Shown: positions 17,746 through 25,741 of the stretch, piece by piece | Numbering within the stretch: the stretch's first letter is position 1 | How the letters are laid out: every line of letters begins with the position of its first letter | NCBI GenBank assembly: GCA_016210045.1 | Contig: JACQUX010000041.1 | Location: 1-64,000 of the forward strand | Source of the DNA: Deltaproteobacteria bacterium | Lineage (GTDB): Bacteria; UBA10199; GCA-002796325; JACPFF01 | Length of the DNA: 64,000 nt | Reading direction: 5' to 3' | Translations under genes and position numbers: made by a program | Notes under the pieces: model-generated | Database searches by the model: none | What the model was told of the DNA's origin: nothing | The model's input: only the letters and a program-made list of their open reading frames with translations

Positions 17746-18270
17746 ATGCGCCCAGCTCGATTACCATCCGCGCTGTTCTTGTTGAGTCTGACCGCGTGGT
17801 GCAGCGCATGCGCCCAGCTGACGGGCAACGTCACGATCATCAATCAACTCGACCAACCGATGGCGGGGCGCATCGGCAAAGAGGCGTTTCATTGCGAACC
17901 GAAACGATCGTGGTCGAGCCAACATGTCAAACCGGGCGAACAGGAATTGGCCATCACCGGGCAGCCAGCGATGAAAGTGACCGTGGCCGAAGGAAAATCG
18001 ACGATCGTGGAACCGAGCGGAACCGCATGTTTCATCGTGGCCGACTACCGACGACAATACGGAGAACGCTCCACCGGCGAAGTCCAAATCGTGGAACGGT
18101 TTGAACAACAGAAAACATTCGCACCGAAACAGCCGCTCACCGTGGCATACGGCGAACGCCTGCCGACCGAAGTCCCCGAGGGCACACCCGTCCGACGACT
18201 CCAGCTCGTGGATTGCCCGGCCTTGCATAACGACGAACAACTGGCAGAAACGCTGAAACGACTGCCGTAG
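17746..18270 (+). CDS. Hypothetical exported, possibly lipid-anchored protein
   Basis: The 174-residue product begins with a signal sequence whose end (TAWCSACAQL) has cysteines that could be a weak lipobox. The mature part is beta-rich (about 25-130) with Cys pairs and no known motif. The ATG at 17746 follows the previous stop by two bases; a longer upstream frame would overlap the preceding gene by 40 bases and mask the signal peptide. Confidence 0.5.
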   Translation: MRPARLPSALFLLSLTAWCSACAQLTGNVTIINQLDQPMAGRIGKEAFHCEPKRSWSSQHVKPGEQELAITGQPAMKVTVAEGKSTIVEPSGTACFIVADYRRQYGERSTGEVQIVERFEQQKTFAPKQPLTVAYGERLPTEVPEGTPVRRLQLVDCPALHNDEQLAETLKRLP

Positions 18271-18279
18271 GAGTCGACT

Positions 18280-19311
18280 ATGAAAGCGATAGCGTTCGAT
18301 GAGCATGGCGGTCCCAATGTCCTCCAGTATCGTGAACTCCCGACACCGGAACCCGGTCCCGGCGAAGTGCTCGTCAAAGTCGAGGCCTGCGGATTGAACC
18401 ACCTCGATCTCTGGACCCGTCAAGGACTCGGCATCCCGCTCCCGATGCCGCACATCTTGGGCTGCGAACCGGTCGGCACGATCGCCGCGCTCGGGCCGGG
18501 CGTGGAGCAGCCGCAAGTCGGCGATTTCGTCGTCTGTTCGCCCGGCGTCAGCTGCGGCAATTGCGCCGCGTGCTTGAGCGGCAACGACAGTCTCTGCAAC
18601 GATTACCAAGTCACCGGCTTTCAACGCCAAGGCGGTTACGCCGAATATTGCGTCCATCCCGCAAAGGATGTCATTATCGTCGGCCGCGAATTGAGCGCGA
18701 CCGATTGGGCCGCGATCCCGCTCGTCTTTCTCACCGCGTGGCACATGTTGATCACGCGCGCAGCACTGAAACCCGGCGAAACCGTGTTAGTACATGGTGC
18801 CGGCAGCGGAATCGGCAGCGCCGCGATTCAAATCGCGAAGTTGATGGGTAGCGAAGTCATCGTGACTGCGGGCAGCGAAACAAAAATTGCGCGCGCGCTG
18901 GAACTCGGCGCCGACGCCGGCGTCAACTATCAGACCAACCCAACGTTCCATCGCGACGTCAAAACCCTGACCCACGGCCGCGGCGTCGACGTCGTCTTCG
19001 AACACATCGGCCCCACCACTTGGACCGAAAGTTTGGCCTCGCTGACGCCCGGCGGCCGCGTCGTCTTCTGCGGCGCCACCACTGGCCCCACCGTCACGCT
19101 CGATTTACGCTTCATCTTCGTGCGCCAATACTCGATCCTCGGTTCCTACATGGGCGCCAAACACGAACTGCTGCGCGTCCTCCGCCTCGTCGAAGAACGC
19201 CAACTCAAACCCGTCGTCGACACCATCTTCCCCCTCCCCGACGCCAAAGCCGCCCACCAAAAAATGCACTCCCGCGACTTCTTCGGAAAGCTGGTGTTGG
19301 CGGGGGTGTAG
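18280..19311 (+). CDS. Zinc-binding alcohol dehydrogenase/quinone-oxidoreductase-like protein
   Basis: The 343-residue medium-chain dehydrogenase/reductase has a GroES-like N-domain and an NAD(P)-binding Rossmann fold with GAGSGIG (about 172-178). The structural-zinc lobe is present (CGNCAACLSGNDSLC), but the catalytic zinc cysteine is replaced in 'ACGLNHLD', so a zinc-dependent alcohol dehydrogenase reaction is unlikely; reduction of quinones or enals is more probable. TAGGAG precedes the start. Confidence 0.8.
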   Translation: MKAIAFDEHGGPNVLQYRELPTPEPGPGEVLVKVEACGLNHLDLWTRQGLGIPLPMPHILGCEPVGTIAALGPGVEQPQVGDFVVCSPGVSCGNCAACLSGNDSLCNDYQVTGFQRQGGYAEYCVHPAKDVIIVGRELSATDWAAIPLVFLTAWHMLITRAALKPGETVLVHGAGSGIGSAAIQIAKLMGSEVIVTAGSETKIARALELGADAGVNYQTNPTFHRDVKTLTHGRGVDVVFEHIGPTTWTESLASLTPGGRVVFCGATTGPTVTLDLRFIFVRQYSILGSYMGAKHELLRVLRLVEERQLKPVVDTIFPLPDAKAAHQKMHSRDFFGKLVLAGV

Positions 19312-19347
19312 CGGCGTGTGGTGCGCAGGATCTGAGATAGAGAGAGT

Positions 19348-19554
19348 TTATAATTTCAGTTGTCGACAAAATATCGACAACTCGGCTCCGTCTTCCGCCG
19401 CCACCCTGACTTTCATCCTATACCAGTAATCTCTGGGGTTTGAGCTGTCGGTCAAGACGGCAATCACATCGATAACAGAAAAAAATCATTCATTACTGTG
19501 AATGATTTTTCTGATCTGCTTGCCCTTGAAAACCACCAAATGGGTTTCTGTCAT
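19348..19554 (-). pseudogene. Degenerate BRO-N antirepressor-like gene with in-frame TGA
   Basis: Read from the ATG at 19554, the frame gives THLVVFKGKQIRKIIHSNE, a TGA at 19486-19488, then FFSVIDVIAVLTDSSNPRD and YWYRMK, ending at TAA (19348-19350). This is the start of the BRO-N domain; the TGA replaces the Trp seen in its neighbour (NNEWCFS). The copy is therefore inactivated by a nonsense change and truncated after about 68 codons. It follows the C-terminal fragment of another BRO-N gene by 13 bp. Confidence 0.75.
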
Positions 19555-19567
19555 GTTGTTTCTCCGT

Positions 19568-19704
19568 TCATTTTTTTCGGAGGTTCTGTCGGTCCAGTCT
19601 TTTGAACTTCTTGTACTCGCTTGGTGTCATGTCGAAGGCCGCTTTGGAAATCTCCGCCGTCAAGATGGCGTATTCCGGATCTTCTTTGACATCCCGCGCT
19701 TTCC
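19568..19704 (-). pseudogene. C-terminal fragment of the IS-split BRO-N gene
   Basis: Directly outside the IS left end the minus strand reads 'DVKEDPEYAILTAEISKA' followed by 'MTPSEYKKFKRLDRQNLR' and a stop. This is the typical C-terminal part of the same BRO-N protein family whose N-terminus lies on the other side of the IS at 20918-21248. The middle of the protein is missing, so IS insertion was accompanied by loss of an internal piece. Confidence 0.7.
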
Positions 19705-19719
19705 TGACCTTCCCCCTTT

Positions 19720-20550
19720 TTATGTACCAGTTTCAACCAGAGAGTCCCTGTTGTTGAGCTTCCATTGTGCCGCATAGTCCGCCGGTGTCTGAGAGTCCAG
19801 TGCGCTATGCGGGCGCACGTTATTGTACAAGGAGCGCCAGTCTGCGATCTTCCGCTGCGCGTCGGCGAGGTCTCGGAACATCTCCTGATTCAAGCACGCA
19901 TCCCGGAAGCGGCCATTGAACGACTCGCGATAGGCGTTCTGCACCGGTTTGCCCGGATCAATAAAATCCAGTTTCACCCCGTGCGTCGTGGCCCAGTCTT
20001 CCATCGCCAAACATGTCAACGCGGTGCCATGATCCATGACCAGGCGTGTGGGATACCCGCGCGGTGCCGCAATGCGATCGAGTGCGGCAACGACATGGAC
20101 TCCGCGCAGTGAGCGCGCGACATCGATGGCCAATGCCTCTCGCGTACAGTCGTCGCCAAGTGTCAGACACTTGATGCGCCGTCCATCGCGACACTGGTCA
20201 TGGACAAAATCCATCGACCAGCGGTCGTTCGGGTGCGCGGGGGGCGGCATCATGATGCGCCCATGGCTCGGCCGTTTCTTCTTCCGTTGTTTGCGCAGAC
20301 TCAACCCCAGCGTGCGGTAAGAGAGTCGTTCCGTGCGTTGGTGGTTCACGACCAGCCCCTCCCGTTTGCAGACCGCATGAAGAATGGGCGCGCCCCAGCG
20401 CACAGGCTGTGCCGCCAGCGCGCGGATCCGCCCACACAAGGCGGCATCGCCACACGCTTTCTGCCTATACCGGTGACTGGCTCGGGCGGCTCCCCGTGTG
20501 GTGCAGGCCCGTCGCTCACTCGTGCGATACGTCTGTGGCACGTAACGCAC
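19720..20550 (-). CDS. IS3-family transposase OrfB (DDE integrase domain)
   Basis: The 276-residue frame holds an HTH_21 segment and an rve-type integrase core. The acidic triad can be traced: Asp in 'RWSMDFVHD', Asp in 'LVMDHGTAL' and Glu in 'AYRESFNGRFRD', the last followed by the usual 'YNNVRPHSALDSQTPADY'. The frame is open further upstream and is probably expressed as an OrfAB fusion through the slippery site at 20580-20586. No internal stop is seen, so it may still be active, although 'DHG' replaces the common 'DNG'. Confidence 0.88.
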   Translation of the reverse strand: MRYVPQTYRTSERRACTTRGAARASHRYRQKACGDAALCGRIRALAAQPVRWGAPILHAVCKREGLVVNHQRTERLSYRTLGLSLRKQRKKKRPSHGRIMMPPPAHPNDRWSMDFVHDQCRDGRRIKCLTLGDDCTREALAIDVARSLRGVHVVAALDRIAAPRGYPTRLVMDHGTALTCLAMEDWATTHGVKLDFIDPGKPVQNAYRESFNGRFRDACLNQEMFRDLADAQRKIADWRSLYNNVRPHSALDSQTPADYAAQWKLNNRDSLVETGT

Positions 20551-20573
20551 CGCTGCACGGCGTGCAGCGGGCC

Positions 20574-20840
20574 TTACCAGTTTTTTGAGAGCACATCCTT
20601 GAGCGCCATGGTGTCCAGCGTGAGGTCGGCCACAATGTGCTTCAACCGGCGATTCTCATCCTCCAACGCCTTCAACCGCTTCGCATCCGACACCGACATG
20701 CCCTGATACTGCTTGCGCCACTCATACAGTGTTGCGCTACTGCCCCCTCCCTCTCGACTCAGATCCGCGACCGTCTGCCCGGCCTCCCACCGCTGGAGCA
20801 TCCCGATGATCTGCTCCTCGGTGAAGCGCTTCCGTTTCAT
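20574..20840 (-). CDS. IS3-family OrfA (helix-turn-helix)
   Basis: The 88-residue product starts KRKRFTEEQIIGMLQRWEAG and has the helix-turn-helix plus leucine zipper layout of OrfA (ENRRLKHIVADLTLD near 62-76). OrfA binds the IS ends and regulates transposition. GGAGGG lies upstream of the ATG. Its last codons contain the slippery sequence for OrfAB production. Confidence 0.9.
   Translation of the reverse strand: MKRKRFTEEQIIGMLQRWEAGQTVADLSREGGGSSATLYEWRKQYQGMSVSDAKRLKALEDENRRLKHIVADLTLDTMALKDVLSKNW
20580..20586 (-). promoter_or_regulatory. Canonical -1 frameshift heptamer
   Basis: On the minus strand the heptamer A-AAA-AAC lies in frame at the end of orfA (TCA AAA AAC TGG TAA). A -1 slip gives AAA AAA CTG GTA AGG, which enters the orfB frame (KKLVRPAARRA). 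This is the usual IS3 route to the active fused transposase. Confidence 0.85.
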
Positions 20841-20917
20841 GCGTCCCTCCTTGCCCCTGCGGGCTTTAGTAGGGACTCTTTCCAGTTACAACTGGCTCAG
20901 TTTTTGGGGGGAAGGTC

Positions 20918-21248
20918 GCTTAAAAGGCTCTGCCTTCGGGGAGGGGATGGACTGGATGACTCGAAAGAGCGTTTCCGTATTGGCGCAGTCGGTTTCGTAT
21001 CTCTTGCCGTCTGAGGACGCCAATTTCAGTTGTACGATTTTTCCGTACAACTCAGAAAATCCTTCTTTATCGTGCAATTGAGACTTCAAATCTGACCAGT
21101 AACGCCGAGGATTCGAGCTGTCAGTCAAGGCCTCCACAACGTCGGTAATCGAAAAGCACCACTCATTATTGTGCAAAGTCCTTCGAATCGATTTTTTCTT
21201 AAACACCACCAAGTGATTGACGTCAGCGATTGATTTCTCTTTTTTCAT
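20918..21248 (-). pseudogene. N-terminal fragment of a BRO-N antirepressor-like gene, cut by the IS
   Basis: From the ATG at 21248 (GGAG upstream) the frame gives a clear BRO-N domain: 'VVFKKKSIRRTLHNNEWCFS', 'DVVEALTDSSNPRRYW' and 'TDCANTETLFRVIQSIPSPKAEPFK'. At 20917 it runs into the IS end, which adds nine foreign residues and a stop. The family occurs in phages and plasmids as antirepressors or DNA-binding regulators. The original C-terminus lies at 19568-19704. Confidence 0.8.
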
Positions 21249-21458
21249 ATGTTCTCCATCGGCAAATTCGCCGCTGCGGCCGCCGGCCTCCAATACCTCG
21301 ATTACGCCGCTGCCACACATCAACCGCCACCCCATTGGTGGTGGCTCACCGCCACCGCCTTCGCCAGCTTCATCTACTTCACCTTTCGACACATCGCCGC
21401 CTCATCCCCACTCCCACACCACAAGCCGAAACAACTCCACGAACACAATCCCAAATAA
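21249..21458 (+). CDS. Possible small membrane protein
   Basis: The 69-residue frame has one or two hydrophobic segments (about 5-22 and 30-48) and a His/Pro-rich tail, with the C-ending codon use of the chromosomal genes. Its ATG shares a CATATG with the divergent BRO-N gene, and it has no Shine-Dalgarno of its own because the upstream bases are the BRO-N start. It may be the surviving end of a host gene interrupted by the mobile DNA. Low certainty. Confidence 0.3.
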   Translation: MFSIGKFAAAAAGLQYLDYAAATHQPPPHWWWLTATAFASFIYFTFRHIAASSPLPHHKPKQLHEHNPK

Positions 21459-21483
21459 GATTCTCGTTAAAGGGCGCGGGAAA

Positions 21484-22317
21484 TTATTCCCCAGCTATCG
21501 CGCCAACCGCTTTGCTCAGCGCCTTGGAGCCGCCCATGTATTTTTGGCGGGAGGGATTCCATTGGAGGGTGGCGGGGTAGGTCTTGAGCGATGGGGGGCG
21601 GTGGCTACATGTGGTGGATTGGACCACGGTCATTTGGATGTCGTGATAACCCCCGTGACGGGCGGCCAGCGGCTGAAACTGTGGTTTCATGACGTGGGCG
21701 CATCCGTCCGCCGCAGAGGAATAGTGATACAAGTCGGGACCGTCGTAGATCGAATGCAAGCCGGTGGCGGTGACGCCAATCAGCGTGAGATTCTGAAACG
21801 TTTCGCCCGTGTTCGAATGGTGGTTGTCAACGAAGACCGCTGAGGTCCCATCGGCAATGGAATAGAAATGGACACGATCCTCGGTAAAAAAATCCAAACG
21901 ACGGTCTTTTTGCACGCCGAGGGTGGCGGTGGTGTGCGGCTGCGGCACAATGTTTACGAGCGCCAGGATGCCATACTCTTGTCCCGTTTCCGCTTCCAGC
22001 GATAGCAGCAACAAGACTTGGTTGCGATCGTTGGGCAGCGGAGCAACGAGTAGACCATCGGACAGTGATACGGATTGATCGGCCTGCATGTCCTGTGTCC
22101 ATGGTTTGACGCCGTTGATTTCATGCGGTGGGCGATGAAAACCACGCGCGGTCAGGGTCTTGGCGTCGAAGCCGATGAGCAACGTATCGAGCACGGACGT
22201 GTAGGGCCCGAGGGCACCAATCCGCTGCACCGGTACCGTCTGCACAGTGCTGGCGAATGCTGCAGTGTTGACACTCCAGAAGGTAAACACCCACACAACC
22301 AAAAACGAGTAGCGCAT
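21484..22317 (-). CDS. Hypothetical exported protein
   Basis: The 277-residue protein has a signal peptide (about 1-23, ending AAFAS) followed by beta-rich sequence with four spaced Phe/Tyr-rich strands and two late cysteines. No family is recognised. It begins 4 bp after yajQ and is probably co-transcribed. Confidence 0.55.
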   Translation of the reverse strand: MRYSFLVVWVFTFWSVNTAAFASTVQTVPVQRIGALGPYTSVLDTLLIGFDAKTLTARGFHRPPHEINGVKPWTQDMQADQSVSLSDGLLVAPLPNDRNQVLLLLSLEAETGQEYGILALVNIVPQPHTTATLGVQKDRRLDFFTEDRVHFYSIADGTSAVFVDNHHSNTGETFQNLTLIGVTATGLHSIYDGPDLYHYSSAADGCAHVMKPQFQPLAARHGGYHDIQMTVVQSTTCSHRPPSLKTYPATLQWNPSRQKYMGGSKALSKAVGAIAGE

Positions 22318-22321
22318 TCGC

Positions 22322-22807
22322 TCAATCCCGAAAGTTGGTGAATTGTAGCGGAACGGCGAAATCGCCGGTGCGGAGGAGTTGCATCACGGCTTGGAGGTCG
22401 TCTTTCTTTTTGCCGGTGACGCGGACTTGTTGGTCTTGGATTTGGGCCTGCACTTTCAGATTCGCTTCTTTGATGGCCTTCACGATCTGCTTGGCCTCGT
22501 CGGTGGGGACGCCTTCCTTTACTTTGATGGTGCACTTCAAACTGCTGCCGGCGCTCGGTTCGAAGGCGCCGACGTCGAGCGCTTTCAAGTCGATGCCGCG
22601 TTTGGCGCATTTCTGTCGGAAGATGTCGAGCAGCGCGTTGGCCTTGAAGTCGTCGTCGGCCACGAGTTTCAATTCCTTCTTTTCGATCGTGAGGGCGCTC
22701 TGACTGCTGCGGAAATCGTAGCGTTGGCCGATCTCACGCATGGTTTGGTTCACCGCGTTGTCGACTTCTTGCCAATTGAGTTCCGAGACGACGTCGAATG
22801 AGGGCAT
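22322..22807 (-). CDS. yajQ: YajQ-family nucleotide-binding protein
   Basis: The 161-residue protein matches the YajQ/UPF0234 family over its full length: 'MPSFDVVSELNWQEVDNAV', 'RYDFRSS', 'IEKKELKLVADDDFK', and the end 'VPLQFTNFRD'. It has two ferredoxin-like folds; members bind nucleic acids, GTP or cyclic di-GMP. I chose the ATG at 22807, which has AAGGAG at the right distance. Confidence 0.92.
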   Translation of the reverse strand: MPSFDVVSELNWQEVDNAVNQTMREIGQRYDFRSSQSALTIEKKELKLVADDDFKANALLDIFRQKCAKRGIDLKALDVGAFEPSAGSSLKCTIKVKEGVPTDEAKQIVKAIKEANLKVQAQIQDQQVRVTGKKKDDLQAVMQLLRTGDFAVPLQFTNFRD

Positions 22808-22835
22808 GGGAGTTCTCCTTAGGAAATGCAAAAGT

Positions 22836-22896
22836 CAAAATGCAAAGTGCAAACTGCAAAATGGCGGATTCGGACATTTACCCACTTTGCATTTTG
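22836..22896. repeat. AT-rich ATGCAAA repeat with 14-bp inverted arms
   Basis: CAAAATGCAAAGTG (22836-22849) recurs as an exact reverse complement at 22883-22896, and further TTTGCATTTTGC units run to about 22918. The patch contrasts with the GC-rich surroundings. It lies between two genes of the same strand and extends into the 3' end of the MFS gene, giving that protein the odd tail KMQNENCKMQ. Confidence 0.7.
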
Positions 22897-24035
22897 CAAT
22901 TTTCATTTTGCATTTTGCCGTGTCCTTCCACCAGCCGTGCTTGCACGCCGACCCAGACGATGACCGCGCCGCCGAACAGGAACGGGGCGAGCGGGTAGCG
23001 GTCGTACAACCAGCCGGCGATGGCGGGCGCAAAGACACGCGATAGGCTCGCGGCGGCTTGGAACGTGCCCATCACCGCGCCGCGTTCCGCCGGTGTCGCG
23101 AGCTTCGAGACAAGGCTGAGTAACATCGGTTGGCAGAGTCCACGTCCGATGGAGCCGATGCCCAACAACAGCAGCAACAACGCAAGGCCGTGCACGAGCG
23201 GAAGTCCCAGCAGACTGACGCCCAAGATCGCGGCACCGAGCATGATGATCGGCAATTCGGCGGTGTGACGCAGTCGTCGAATCAGGCCGCCTTGCACCAG
23301 CGCCATGATCACGGCGGTGTACGCGAGGATATAACCGATGTGGCGGCCGTCGTAGAAATAGCGATCGGCCAGCCACAACACCAAGACCGTTTCCAACTGC
23401 GTGATTCCCATCGTCAGGAGAAAATTCCACCATCCGAAGCGGCGCAATTGCGGCCGCGCCAGCAGTGCCGCGTGCGGCAACTCATCGGCGCGGCTGACGT
23501 GGCGCGCGGGCTCGCGCAAGATCCACCATGCCAGCACGGCGTTGAGTCCATTCAAGCCGGCCGCGACCAAGATCGGGACGCGAAATCCGAACGGCGACAA
23601 CACGCCGCCCAACGCGGGACCGATGATGAAGCCGACGCCGAAGGCCATGCCGATCAGTCCCATTCCTGCAGCGCGATTTTTTTCTTCGGTCACGTCGGCA
23701 ATGTAGGCCGTCGCGAGGCCGATGTTCGCCGCGCAAATCCCGGCCAACGTGCGACCGATGAAGAGGCCAAGGATCGAGTCGGCCATGCCAAGGATGACGA
23801 ATGAAATACCGCCGCCGACGATCGTGAGCAGCATAACCGGTTTGCGCCCAATCCGGTCGGAGAGTTTTCCCCACAGCGGGGCGCACAGGAACTGCATCGC
23901 GGCGTAGACGGCGATCAATAATCCGAGCGTCGTCCCGGACGCGCCGTAAGCCTTGGTCAGCAACGGCAAGATCGGCATCAGGATACCGAAACCGATCAGA
24001 TCGAGGAGAATCACGCTGAATAAGGTCCAGAGCAT
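22878..24035 (-). CDS. MFS drug/metabolite exporter (TetA-like)
   Basis: The 385-residue inner-membrane protein has about twelve helices with MFS motif A (GKLSDRIGRKPVML, about 56-69) and a motif-C-like 'GPALGG' in helix 5. It resembles the TetA/DHA1 group of proton antiporters; substrate unknown. The last dozen residues are encoded by the AT-rich repeat and are unlikely to be functional, the natural end probably being near 'ARLVEGHG'. Confidence 0.8.
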   Translation of the reverse strand: MLWTLFSVILLDLIGFGILMPILPLLTKAYGASGTTLGLLIAVYAAMQFLCAPLWGKLSDRIGRKPVMLLTIVGGGISFVILGMADSILGLFIGRTLAGICAANIGLATAYIADVTEEKNRAAGMGLIGMAFGVGFIIGPALGGVLSPFGFRVPILVAAGLNGLNAVLAWWILREPARHVSRADELPHAALLARPQLRRFGWWNFLLTMGITQLETVLVLWLADRYFYDGRHIGYILAYTAVIMALVQGGLIRRLRHTAELPIIMLGAAILGVSLLGLPLVHGLALLLLLLGIGSIGRGLCQPMLLSLVSKLATPAERGAVMGTFQAAASLSRVFAPAIAGWLYDRYPLAPFLFGGAVIVWVGVQARLVEGHGKMQNENCKMQSG

Positions 24036-24155
24036 GGGATGCTCATATCCACTCTATCGTTTCATGCAACCGATTTCCGCTGCGGACAAAGACTTGACCA
24101 CGGCTGGGGAACGCCTCATATTGCGCTCGCTGTAATCACAACGGAGGGATCATTT

Positions 24156-25727
24156 ATGTCGACGACCGTTCGCTATCTCGTGGCCGCTGCACTCGGCGGG
24201 GCCGTGGCGCTGGGCGGATACAACGCGCTGAACGACAACTCCACACCGACCGGACCAACGCCGGCGCCGCCGGCCACCACAGCGGCGGCACCGGCAACAA
24301 CCCCACCACCGCCACCCGCGCCGCCTTCGAAGGAATCGATCCAAGAGTTGCGCAAGACGTCGAGCGCATTCGTGGCGATTGCAAAGGCAGTGCAGCCAGC
24401 AGTCGTGAACATTAATACGGTGCAAGTCGTGAAGCAGCGGACGGGGCGGCGCGGACGCGGTCCGATGATGAATCCGTTCGAAGATCTGTTCGGCGGCGGA
24501 GGGGGAGAAGGCGGCGGCGACGATATGCTCCGTCGTTTCTTCTTCGATCCGTTCGGCGGCAGCGACGGCCAGCGCGATCAACGTCGCCAAGGACTCGGTT
24601 CCGGGATGATCGTCGATTCCGAAAAGGGTTACGTGCTGACGAACAACCATGTGGTCGCGGAAGCGGATGAAATCAAGATTACGCTCAGCGACGGCCGCAG
24701 CTTCGACGCCAAAGTCGTCGGCACCGATCCGCAGACCGACGTCGGCGTGTTACAAATTCAAAATCCGGCGAAAGATCTCCCCTTCGTGCGGCTCGGCAAC
24801 TCGGACGAGGTCCAAGTGGGCGATTGGGCGATTGCCGTGGGGAATCCGTTCGGACTGTCGCAGACCGTCACGGTCGGGATCATCAGCGCGAAGGGTCGCT
24901 CGAACGTCAATATCACCGACTATGAAGACTTCATCCAGACCGACGCGGCGATCAATCCGGGCAATAGCGGCGGGCCGTTGCTGAACATCGAAGGCGAAGT
25001 CATCGGCGTCAACACGGCGATCTTCTCCCGCAGCGGCGGGTATCAAGGGATCGGATTTTCGATTCCGTCCAACATTGCGCGCAGCGTGATGGAAAGCCTG
25101 ATCACGGGCAAAAAAATCGAACGCGGCTTCTTAGGTCTCTATCTCCAAGACATCACGGAAGAGATCGCGAAACAATTCAAACTCGAAGGCGCGGAAGGCG
25201 CGCTGATTTCCGAAGTGATGCCGAACGGACCGGCCGAACAGGCGGGGCTAAAGACCGGTGATATCGTGGTCGAGATCGACGGCAAGAAAGTGAAAGACTC
25301 GCACGAATTGCGCAACCACGTGGCGTTCTCGCCGGTCGGGAAGATCGTCAAACTCACGGTGCTGCGCGATGGCGCGCGTCAAGAAATCAGCGTCACGCTC
25401 GCGGCGCGACCGGATGAAAAGGTCGCGAAGGAATCCTCCGGCGTCACGGAAAAATTGGGGATTGCGGTAGAAGGATTGAGCGATCAACTGCGCGGCAAAT
25501 ATCGCACCGAGGCCAATGAGGGCGTCGTGATCACCGAAATCGATCCGCAAGGGATCGGGGCCCAAATGGGATTGCGGGAAGGCGACGTGTTGTTGGAATT
25601 CAACCGCAAGCCGGTGAAAGACGTCGCGGCGTTCAAAGCAGCGATCCAACAATTCAACGAACGCGAAGGTTTGCTGCTGCTCGTGGATCGCCAAGGCCGC
25701 CGCATCTATTTAGCGCTGAATTTCTAG
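24156..25727 (+). CDS. Periplasmic serine protease/chaperone of the HtrA (DegP/DegQ) family
   Basis: The 523-residue protein has an N-terminal membrane helix or signal, a Pro/Ala-rich linker (about 32-58), a trypsin-like domain and two PDZ domains (about 290-385 and 425-520). The triad is complete: His165 in NNHVV, Asp195 in TDVGVLQ and Ser271 in GNSGGP. It degrades or refolds damaged envelope proteins. The loop preceding the protease core has a long Gly-rich insert (about 109-125). The ATG at 24156 has GGAGGG upstream. Confidence 0.93.
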   Translation: MSTTVRYLVAAALGGAVALGGYNALNDNSTPTGPTPAPPATTAAAPATTPPPPPAPPSKESIQELRKTSSAFVAIAKAVQPAVVNINTVQVVKQRTGRRGRGPMMNPFEDLFGGGGGEGGGDDMLRRFFFDPFGGSDGQRDQRRQGLGSGMIVDSEKGYVLTNNHVVAEADEIKITLSDGRSFDAKVVGTDPQTDVGVLQIQNPAKDLPFVRLGNSDEVQVGDWAIAVGNPFGLSQTVTVGIISAKGRSNVNITDYEDFIQTDAAINPGNSGGPLLNIEGEVIGVNTAIFSRSGGYQGIGFSIPSNIARSVMESLITGKKIERGFLGLYLQDITEEIAKQFKLEGAEGALISEVMPNGPAEQAGLKTGDIVVEIDGKKVKDSHELRNHVAFSPVGKIVKLTVLRDGARQEISVTLAARPDEKVAKESSGVTEKLGIAVEGLSDQLRGKYRTEANEGVVITEIDPQGIGAQMGLREGDVLLEFNRKPVKDVAAFKAAIQQFNEREGLLLLVDRQGRRIYLALNF

Positions 25728-25741
25728 CGAACTAGTTGCCG

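Larger units (their letters stand above)
19705..20917 (-). mobile_element. IS3-family insertion sequence, about 1.2 kb
   Basis: The element carries overlapping orfA and orfB on the minus strand and has matching ends: GACCTTCCCCC at 19706-19716 and its complement at 20907-20917; similarity continues inward to GAGTCCCT. Length and organisation fit the IS3 family (IS51/IS407-like). I see no convincing target duplication, consistent with a deletion at one junction. It splits a BRO-N gene. Confidence 0.85.

Noticed and set aside
19486-19488. TGA read as tryptophan (alternative genetic code)
   Set aside because: TGA is used as a normal stop by many intact genes here, and the affected copy is truncated as well, so nonsense mutation is the simpler reading.
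19312-21458. Intact prophage
   Set aside because: Only BRO-N fragments and one IS are present; no integrase, capsid, portal or lysis gene can be read.
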